From positions 1-40,108 of the forward strand of contig JAFZRF010000037.1 of assembly GCA_017620025.1 (NCBI GenBank): a DNA stretch of 40,108 nt. The letters are read 5' to 3'. Below are positions 7,343 through 13,662 of the stretch, piece by piece. Each line of letters begins with the position of its first letter. The stretch's first letter is position 1. Under the pieces are notes generated by a model that was not told where the DNA came from, did not search any database, and was given only the letters and a program-made list of their open reading frames with translations. This DNA comes from Ruminococcus sp. GTDB taxonomy: Bacteria; Bacillota; Clostridia; Oscillospirales; Ruminococcaceae. Both the position numbers and the translations under genes were made by a program.

Positions 7343-7421
7343 TCAATGCCTTTGATCGGTCATATCTGAGCATTCACACTATTATAACTATACCACAACA
7401 CGACATAAAGGAGAAACCACT

Positions 7422-7571
7422 ATGAGAACCATGACATCAAATGAAATGATGCAGGCTAACGGCGGAAAGGCCAAATACAGATGTACATATTGCGGTGCAA
7501 AGCTTCGCAATACGTTTATGACGATATTACACGTTGTTGCAACCGGTCACCGTGGTTTTATTAAATACTGA
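7422..7571 (+). CDS. Zinc-finger-like double-glycine peptide 6
   Basis: A 49-residue precursor, the shortest, ribosome site AAAGGAGAAA. It opens the second leader type, MRTMTSNEMMQANGG, where Met-12, Thr-11, Glu-8, Met-7 and Ala-4 align exactly with LSxxELxxIxGG. The 34-residue core has Cys21-x2-Cys24-x3-Leu28 and His37-x5-His43. Five residues between the histidines is still within the C2H2 range. Confidence 0.87.
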   Translation: MRTMTSNEMMQANGGKAKYRCTYCGAKLRNTFMTILHVVATGHRGFIKY

Positions 7572-7625
7572 TCACGCTTTAAAACTAAAACACTATACCA
7601 TTATATTTATAAAGGAGAAAATACT

Positions 7626-7781
7626 ATGAGAACTATGACATCCAACGAAATGATGCAGGCTAACGGCGGAAAAATGAGATATGAATGCGTTAAGTGTGGT
7701 GCACGTTACCGCACATGGATAGGTGCAGTAGGTCACTTTATTTCAGCAGGCTACAAGCACAACCACTTCAAAAGACTCTGA
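7626..7781 (+). CDS. Zinc-finger-like double-glycine peptide 7
   Basis: A 51-residue precursor with the MRTMTSNEMMQANGG leader. Cys21-x2-Cys24-x12-His37 is kept, but no His follows within 3-5 residues; the next are His45 and His47 (x7 and x9). Either the loop is longer or metal binding differs. Similar to copy 9 across RTWxGAxGH, so the two form a subgroup. Confidence 0.85.
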   Translation: MRTMTSNEMMQANGGKMRYECVKCGARYRTWIGAVGHFISAGYKHNHFKRL

Positions 7782-7839
7782 TCAAGCTTCATTATCTAAG
7801 CACTAAAACAAAAATAATTATCGAAAAGGAGAAATTACT

Positions 7840-7992
7840 ATGAGAACTATGACATCAAATGAAATGATGCAGGCCAACGGCGGAAAGTACAGATACAGAT
7901 GTATCTATTGCGGTAAAAAGTTCCGATCCAGCTTTGGTAAGACACTTCACACTATGTTAACTCGTCACAACTCTTTTGCTTACGTCAAGTAA
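7840..7992 (+). CDS. Zinc-finger-like double-glycine peptide 8
   Basis: A 50-residue precursor, leader MRTMTSNEMMQANGG. Core with Cys21-x2-Cys24-x3-Phe28 and His37-x5-His43. Nine Lys/Arg and no acidic residue in 35 make it the most cationic member, which suits an antimicrobial or nucleic-acid-binding role (inference only). Confidence 0.87.
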   Translation: MRTMTSNEMMQANGGKYRYRCIYCGKKFRSSFGKTLHTMLTRHNSFAYVK

Positions 7993-8044
7993 TGCTTTAT
8001 AACTACAACACTACATCGATATAATACTTAAAGGAGAAATCACT

Positions 8045-8200
8045 ATGAGAACTATGACATCAAATGAAATGATGCAGGCCAACGGCGGAAGAAAGAGATA
8101 TGAATGTGTTGCGTGCGGAAAGGAGTTCCGTACATGGGTAGGTGCATTAGGTCACTATATCACACACGGCAAGCCGCATAATTCATTCTACAGATTCTGA
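8045..8200 (+). CDS. Zinc-finger-like double-glycine peptide 9
   Basis: A 51-residue precursor, leader MRTMTSNEMMQANGG. Core Cys21-x2-Cys24-x3-Phe28 and His37-x3-His41, with another His45. Shares RTWxGAxGH with copy 7 but keeps a classical His spacing. The 36-residue core ends SFYRF. Confidence 0.86.
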   Translation: MRTMTSNEMMQANGGRKRYECVACGKEFRTWVGALGHYITHGKPHNSFYRF

Positions 8201-8240
8201 TCAAACTTTATTACTAATATATCGAAAAGGAGAAAATACT

Positions 8241-8393
8241 ATGAGAGCAATGACATCAGAAGAAATGATGCAGGCCAACGGTGGCAGATACCGCTGGAAG
8301 TGCGCTTTTTGCGGACGTATGTTCATAACAAAATTCGCTACTACTATTCACTGTAAGTGCCATCACGGTACTGTACGTATCATTCCTGCGTAA
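8241..8393 (+). CDS. Zinc-finger-like double-glycine peptide 10 with two extra cysteines
   Basis: A 50-residue precursor and the last of the array, leader MRAMTSEEMMQANGG. The core keeps Cys21-x2-Cys24-x3-Phe28 and His37, then continues with Cys38, Cys40, His41 and His42. Trp19 replaces the usual Tyr. With four Cys and three His it could bind metal as C2H2, C3H or C4, or form disulfides. A strong terminator follows 90 bases downstream. Confidence 0.86.
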   Translation: MRAMTSEEMMQANGGRYRWKCAFCGRMFITKFATTIHCKCHHGTVRIIPA

Positions 8394-8481
8394 GCACAGT
8401 TTTATGATCCCCGCATCTGTCAGACCGGTACACATATAGAACAACTATCATGCAAAGACCTGTACAGCGTGCTATACAAAG

Positions 8482-8517
8482 AAAGACAGATACTTCATCT
8501 GAGGTATCTGTCTTTTT
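8482..8517. terminator. Terminator closing the peptide array
   Basis: AAAGACAGATAC (8482-8493) and GTATCTGTCTTT (8504-8515) form a perfect 12-bp stem with a 10-base loop and a T-run. On the minus strand it also ends in a T-rich tract, so it can serve the convergent operon ending at 8570. Confidence 0.85.
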
Positions 8518-8569
8518 CCTTAATATGAACCTTCAGCGTATCTGTCTTGAGAAGAACAAAGCTGAGATC

Positions 8570-9106
8570 TCACTGTATATAAACAATCGCAGTTTTTCTG
8601 AATGCTGAGATGATGCGGACGATCGCAGAATACAGCAATCCCATGCAGTAGAGTATGACGAGCAGTCTTGTCGATTCCAGCGAAAACAGACATAAGACTG
8701 CCACAAGCAGATTTACAACGCCCTGACTGAATTTCAGTTTCCAGGAGGAGGCAGCGTTACGCCTTGCTTCCAGTGCCCTGAGTATGTTGATCACGCCGCC
8801 GAAAGCGTGCGTTCCGAGCATATACAGGATCAGATAGATATGAGGGACATGAGTGAGAGTCATAGTGAAGATACCGAAATCCAGAACTATCAGCCCCACA
8901 TACAACTGTATCTTTCCGCCGACCATGTGACGTGCCATTGTGAAATAGTAAAACAGCAGGCGGATTCCGGTCACCAGCAGCGCCACTGAAAGTATGACAG
9001 CGGCGATAAGGAAACCTATCTCAGGTTCAAGCACAAGCATTACCAGACTCAGCAGGATCATCAGAATGCCGATCAGGACATTCCGTATACGTCCGATTTT
9101 ACCCAT
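8570..9106 (-). CDS. HdeD-like (DUF308) six-helix membrane protein
   Basis: A 178-residue protein of about six hydrophobic helices with short loops, the layout of the DUF308/HdeD family of small inner-membrane proteins; in E. coli HdeD relates to acid stress, while most members have no known role. AAGGAGCG precedes ATG 9106. Its start overlaps the end of the upstream gene by 8 bp, so the two are translationally coupled. It is the last gene of a three-gene operon facing the peptide array, separated from it by a terminator. Confidence 0.7.
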   Translation of the reverse strand: MGKIGRIRNVLIGILMILLSLVMLVLEPEIGFLIAAVILSVALLVTGIRLLFYYFTMARHMVGGKIQLYVGLIVLDFGIFTMTLTHVPHIYLILYMLGTHAFGGVINILRALEARRNAASSWKLKFSQGVVNLLVAVLCLFSLESTRLLVILYCMGLLYSAIVRIISAFRKTAIVYIQ

Positions 9107-10256
9107 TGTTACGCTCCTTTTCCGACTGCTTCACAAGTCTCTTGAAATCCCGTATGCCGCGGAAGCCCTTCTTGGCAAAGTCAACGGAGAATCCCGCAAG
9201 CATATTGCCCGAGCTGAAGCACTGATTTGTGACCATGCTTTTCTGAGCAAGTGCCGCAAGAATGAATTTCCCGAGGAAGGTATCGTCCTTCTTTTCCTTG
9301 GCAGCCTGCAGGTATTCCTGTTCATAACGGTTCTTGTCGAAATCGGGCACTTTCTCCCCCGACAGCGATTCTGCAAACTCAGCCCAGTCCGCACTGGCAT
9401 CAAGCTGCCGCCTTTCCAGTATCTGACGTACAGTCTCCTCATACGGGGCAACTGTCTCCCATGCGTACTGCCCGGCCTCAAAGGCGGAACGTTCACCCCG
9501 CAGATACTGCATCGCATATACGAGCTGACAGAATGCATGGTAGTAATCCGATGGATTATCCTTTACGATCTCCTCATAATCAGCCCATGCCGGAAGATAT
9601 TTGTAGCGCATAAAGCTGTAATCCGGAAGATGTCCCGCACGCCCGTGGCCGAGGTTCATGATGGAATCCTCGCTGCTCTGGAAGAGCGAACAGGTGTAGA
9701 TGCACTGCCCGATGTCATCCGGAGCTGACGCACTGTGCCTGAACTGTATCTTACGTTCTCCGTCCGGAAGTATCTCAAAGAAATGGTGGTTTGTGTTGTT
9801 TATGACGAGTGACGGAGTACCGGCAAAATACTGATGAGCCCAGGTATCGGCAATAACGTGCATCGCAACACCGACAGCCTGCAGGCTTCTTCCTTTTGCA
9901 AGCTCGACCGTCCTGACAGCAAGGTCGCCGTTCGGGCCGCAGATGAGACGGTATTTGTTCCTGTAGCGCTTTGAGCATCTCTCACGCTTTGCATACAGGT
10001 CACGGGGCAGGAAATGAAACGAAGCCCAGATGCGTGTGATATCGTGCAAGCCGACCGGATCGGTGTCTGCATCCATAAGCTCGAGCTGGAGCTGAGTAGT
10101 CGCAGCCGAGAGCGGCGCTTTCAGTCTCGACAGATATGTACGTGAACACCAGTCAACCAGCTGTGCGCTGTAGCATATCGTCAGGCTTTCCTCGTGAGAA
10201 TACCCGGCCAGAAATGCTGCACAGTATGTAGCATAGTAATGGAAATCAGCCTGCAT
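9099..10256 (-). CDS. DUF6765-like protein with HxxxDxxxH motif
   Basis: A 385-residue soluble protein. I chose ATG 10256 (MQADFHYYATYCAAFLAGYS) over the in-frame GTG at 10262 because GGGGTG lies 5 bases before it and this N-terminus fits the family as I remember it. A conserved-looking HVIADTWAHQYF near residue 135 gives His-x3-Asp-x3-His, and His/Asp residues in the first 40 positions (FHYY, SAQLVDW) could complete a metal site, as in all-helical zinc phospholipase C/S1-P1-like folds. No signal peptide. No function is established for the family. It overlaps both neighbours (8 bp downstream, 11 bp upstream), so it works with two membrane proteins. Confidence 0.65.
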   Translation of the reverse strand: MQADFHYYATYCAAFLAGYSHEESLTICYSAQLVDWCSRTYLSRLKAPLSAATTQLQLELMDADTDPVGLHDITRIWASFHFLPRDLYAKRERCSKRYRNKYRLICGPNGDLAVRTVELAKGRSLQAVGVAMHVIADTWAHQYFAGTPSLVINNTNHHFFEILPDGERKIQFRHSASAPDDIGQCIYTCSLFQSSEDSIMNLGHGRAGHLPDYSFMRYKYLPAWADYEEIVKDNPSDYYHAFCQLVYAMQYLRGERSAFEAGQYAWETVAPYEETVRQILERRQLDASADWAEFAESLSGEKVPDFDKNRYEQEYLQAAKEKKDDTFLGKFILAALAQKSMVTNQCFSSGNMLAGFSVDFAKKGFRGIRDFKRLVKQSEKERNNG

Positions 10257-10749
10257 TCTCACACCCCGTTTCTGTAAGCTGACGTGACAGTTTTCTCACA
10301 CGGACAGCGTTGAACATCAGCTCTGCGAGCGTCACGAGCATGGTGATGTCAATGAATACCGTAACAATGCCGTCACTGATACCTTTAAAAGCCTTATCAT
10401 ATAAGACAATTTCTGCTGTGATGCCAAAGCAGTAAAAGAGGATGAAAAGAGCAGTCACGATAAGATAACCGTTCCCCTTTTTCCCGCCGAGGCCTTCCCT
10501 GCGTGCCGACATCCCTATATACAGATGAATGCCCAGTATCATAAGCAAAAAGACCGCAATCAGAAAACACAGTACAGCTATAACAAGTCTCTGATCCTCG
10601 TCTGTCCCCTTCTGTATCTCTTCCATGACATACTCACGTTCCAGTATGAAACCCATAATGATACGGATAACCGTCCAGATGCCGAACAATGAAACACCTG
10701 TCCCGATGCTGACCAGATGATCCCGGCAGCGTCTTATCTCTCTCTGCAT
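10246..10749 (-). CDS. Four-helix membrane protein, unknown function
   Basis: A 167-residue protein with hydrophobic helices near 14-34, 54-78, 93-115 and 125-147; no family recognised. GGAGG precedes ATG 10749. First gene of the operon with the DUF6765-like and DUF308-like genes; its 3' end overlaps the next gene by 11 bp. Confidence 0.7.
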   Translation of the reverse strand: MQREIRRCRDHLVSIGTGVSLFGIWTVIRIIMGFILEREYVMEEIQKGTDEDQRLVIAVLCFLIAVFLLMILGIHLYIGMSARREGLGGKKGNGYLIVTALFILFYCFGITAEIVLYDKAFKGISDGIVTVFIDITMLVTLAELMFNAVRVRKLSRQLTETGCENAG

Positions 10750-10833
10750 AACAAACCTCCGCTATTTCCCGCAGATACACCCGATCGTGCAATATGATCA
10801 GAACCACGGGTTTTCCGCATTTTTCCTTTCACT

Positions 10834-10861
10834 ATTATAACACATCAGGGATTTTTGTCAA
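10834..10861 (-). promoter_or_regulatory. Promoter of the 10749-8570 operon
   Basis: Minus strand TTGACA (10856-10861), a 16-bp spacer, TATAAT (10834-10839), about 85 bases before ATG 10749. Perfect housekeeping boxes suggest constitutive, strong expression. Confidence 0.75.
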
Positions 10862-10895
10862 TACAGGATCAGAGAGTTCATACGCAGCGCAGAAA

Positions 10896-10930
10896 GGCCG
10901 GCTTCGCAGTATATCCGAAGCCGGCCCCTT
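10896..10930. terminator. Terminator of the LRR-transglutaminase gene
   Basis: GGCCGGCTTCG (10896-10906) and CGAAGCCGGCC (10916-10926), an 11-bp GC-rich stem with T-rich flanks on both strands, 67-97 bases past the stop of the minus-strand gene ending at 10993. Confidence 0.75.
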
Positions 10931-10992
10931 TTATATAATTATCCTTTTTACTGTACACAGATCAGTCCGCTTATTGATATGTCAGTGTAGTT

Positions 10993-13059
10993 TTATTGTG
11001 TAACAGGCTTATTCTGATAGCTGCGTGACCAATCACGGAATTTAGGATTTCCCTTGGCTGCGGCAGCATATGCAGCATCGTTTTGTTCCTCTTTCAGGTA
11101 TTCGTTGGCTATAAAGTAAACGATATTTCCTACCCGTACAACACTGCCGTCAATACTGATCGTTGAGATTGAATCATCATTGAGTTTCTTTATTCTCTGA
11201 TCAAGCGCATCCTTATCCGATGTCCAGCCGTCCTCTCCGGCATATCTGTATACCAGGAGCTTTGAACGGTCTGTATCTTTGAGAACGAAATAATACACGT
11301 TATTCTCATCTGTGAACTGTCTGTCCTTTGAAGCCTCAAAGAATCTGAATACAGGCTCTCCGTACAGATTTGCATCATATCTCATAAGATCGCTGTTTAT
11401 GTCGCTTACAGAAAGATTCGCACGGTATCTTGCATTCTCTGCTTTATAATCAAGCGCATGATTAGCCTTCAGCAGTCTGTTGCAGTAATTGCAGGGATCA
11501 GAAAGATCACAGGCATACCATGAGCCGTCGATATTCACGACGTTGAAATAATGCTTGTTTCCTCCGACACAATAGTTCTTTACATCAAGCATATCGAGCA
11601 GCAGGGAATATGTCTGAGAGATGCCGCCGCACATTGTATAGCCTGTGTGGAGACCCGCATTCTCCGAAATATAGTTTTTGCGGCTGTAATCGAAAGAGTT
11701 GTATAAGCAGTCAGGATAGAGCGAAAAGCCTTTTACGCTGTTATACTCTGAATATGATATACGCTCTATGATCTTCTTCGCAGCGGCAAGCTCCTTTTCT
11801 TCATCGGAAGAATTCCTGGTGATACCGTCTTTTGCGAGTTCATTGACAATATCATCGAGCATTGCCTGAGTTTCCCTGTCCATGAATTCAGTCATATCGA
11901 AAGCATTTATGAATCTCTTTATCGTGTTCTTCATATCGCTTCCGAGAGCAGAATAGGTACTGCCGTTGACAGTATCAAGATTCTCGCTGCCTGCAAAGGC
12001 CTTCCAGCCGATATACCTGATATCTTCTGGGATATCGATACCGGTGATGTATGATTTCAGACCTCTGCGCATAGACTTTACGAAATTGTCGTTTATTGAA
12101 GTCGTCTCATCGATGAATCCCAGTTCCTTGCCGTTCTGGAGGGAGTAATGTGTGTATACATCGGCAAAAACCTTAGGATCGGACGTATCGGAATCCCTGT
12201 AATATTCAACACCGTTGATGTTGAAGTGATGATCCTTGTCATTACTGAACGGAGTGCCTGCAAAACCGTCCACAGGATTATCATATTTATCGTTCATTAC
12301 GATATTCTGCGGGAAATATACATCCGTAAGATTACTGCAGCCTGCAAAAGCATTATCCCTTACGTTTAGAAAGCTGCTTGCCATGATCTTGTGCTCAGGA
12401 TTCATGGGCTGACCCAGACAGTTTTTCCAGTTAGGCTGATGATAATCATTGAGATATACTGTTGTAAGCTTGCTGCATGAAGAGAAGGCATTGCTGTTAA
12501 TAGCTATTACAGGAAGAATTACCGCATACTCATCATTGTAGACAGAGCCCGGTACGACGATCTCGCTGTAGTTCTTGCCATTATATGATTTGATCTCAGC
12601 GCCTGTCTCTTCAACATTGAACTTCACGCTGTAATCCTTGCTCAGAGCTCTGAGGTATATGCAGTAATCCTCAGGTGAGAGAAGCCCGTCACCGGAGAGA
12701 TCAAGCATCTCAGGGGTTATGCCGCTGTCCTTTGCCTCCTGAGAGAGGGTTACTTCTGAGCAGGAAAGCTTATTTTCCGGGTAATTACGGGCAGCATAAA
12801 GCTCATTGATCTCGTTTTCGATCACAAGAAAATCGTAGTAATCATTTTGGCCGTCGCTGCCGTAACTGCCTCTTTTTCCGAAATCATACTTAGGCATGTA
12901 TGAAGCTATACTGAATTCAGCATTCATGACAGCACTGACGTCTATCTTATCAGGCTCTGAAGCTGAAGCATTCATGCTTGCAGGAACAGATACAGACAGC
13001 ATTGACACTGCCGAAATGACAGAAACAAACAGTGCGGATCTTTTGATGTTATTCTTCAT
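10993..13059 (-). CDS. Secreted LRR and transglutaminase-like protein
   Basis: A 688-residue protein starting at ATG 13059 behind AGGAG; the 22 codons upstream in frame lack a ribosome site. Signal peptide KRSALFVSVISAVSMLSVSV to about residue 33. A single EF-hand/dockerin-like loop (LDLSGDGLLSPEDYCIYLRAL) lies near 120-140. BspA-type LRR pieces follow near 180-270 and 340-370. The C-terminal half has a transglutaminase-like triad: Cys477 (MCGGISQTY), His503 (KHYFNVV) and Asp518 (CDLSD). Such proteins cleave or crosslink surface polypeptides; the substrate is unknown. The lone half-dockerin near the N-terminus is unusual, because dockerins normally have two such loops. Confidence 0.75.
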   Translation of the reverse strand: MKNNIKRSALFVSVISAVSMLSVSVPASMNASASEPDKIDVSAVMNAEFSIASYMPKYDFGKRGSYGSDGQNDYYDFLVIENEINELYAARNYPENKLSCSEVTLSQEAKDSGITPEMLDLSGDGLLSPEDYCIYLRALSKDYSVKFNVEETGAEIKSYNGKNYSEIVVPGSVYNDEYAVILPVIAINSNAFSSCSKLTTVYLNDYHQPNWKNCLGQPMNPEHKIMASSFLNVRDNAFAGCSNLTDVYFPQNIVMNDKYDNPVDGFAGTPFSNDKDHHFNINGVEYYRDSDTSDPKVFADVYTHYSLQNGKELGFIDETTSINDNFVKSMRRGLKSYITGIDIPEDIRYIGWKAFAGSENLDTVNGSTYSALGSDMKNTIKRFINAFDMTEFMDRETQAMLDDIVNELAKDGITRNSSDEEKELAAAKKIIERISYSEYNSVKGFSLYPDCLYNSFDYSRKNYISENAGLHTGYTMCGGISQTYSLLLDMLDVKNYCVGGNKHYFNVVNIDGSWYACDLSDPCNYCNRLLKANHALDYKAENARYRANLSVSDINSDLMRYDANLYGEPVFRFFEASKDRQFTDENNVYYFVLKDTDRSKLLVYRYAGEDGWTSDKDALDQRIKKLNDDSISTISIDGSVVRVGNIVYFIANEYLKEEQNDAAYAAAAKGNPKFRDWSRSYQNKPVTQ

Positions 13060-13125
13060 AATTATAAACTCCTTTTGTAGTGCATTGGCGGATCGATTGC
13101 TGTGTACAGTATGGATAATCTGCAT

Positions 13126-13501
13126 AAAATGACCGAATATGCATTTTCCGGATGATCCGTTCGTGTCTGAAATTCAGCCCTCCTTTTTGTTGCAGGATCA
13201 TCCTTCATATACAATACTCGGAGCACTGATAAAAAGTGTTACACTATAATCTTCGACGTAAGAGAGCAATATCGGACAAATAATCTGATGGCCCGCCACC
13301 ATTTTCTGTCAGAGCGTCTGTGGATCCCCGGTTTATCCCCTTCTCTGCCGCTTTTTGCCTCAACCACATGAGTGATTCTTTCAGCAGCTTTGTGCGAACA
13401 GGAATACTGCGGATCGTTATCAGGCTCTGAAGCTTTCAGTATTTTCGGCATAATTAACTGAAATATCAAAATATATCTTACATTTTTCTTGATATAGTCA
13501 A
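13126..13501. other. Intergenic region between divergent secreted-protein genes
   Basis: About 375 bases with no recognised gene. A minus-strand reading frame at 13239-13469 has no ribosome site or recognisable motif. An AAGGAGG-like sequence on the minus strand near 13178-13185 is not followed by a start codon. No clear promoter for the minus-strand gene was found. Confidence 0.5.
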
Positions 13502-13530
13502 TTGAATAATCTTACAGAATATGGTATAAT
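13502..13530 (+). promoter_or_regulatory. Promoter of the dockerin metalloprotease gene
   Basis: TTGAAT (13502-13507), a 17-bp spacer and an extended -10, TGGTATAAT ending at 13530. It leaves a leader of about 125 bases before ATG 13663. Confidence 0.7.
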
Positions 13531-13662
13531 ATACATCAGTTCTTTGTCATGTATTGACATTTTTTGTAAAGAACTGGCTGAACGCCTCCGCATAGCCGGT
13601 ATTACCGAATAATACTGTTTACGCTTTGCGGAGAGTACACTATCTGATTTAGGAGGTAAAAA

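Noticed and set aside
6100-8400. CRISPR-like array suggested by regular repeated blocks
   Set aside because: The repeats are coding leaders and ribosome sites at gene-sized spacing (about 200-270 bp); there are no short uniform repeats with unique spacers and no cas genes.
13239-13469. 76-residue minus-strand reading frame in the intergenic region
   Set aside because: No ribosome site, no recognisable motif, and the composition is not that of neighbouring genes.
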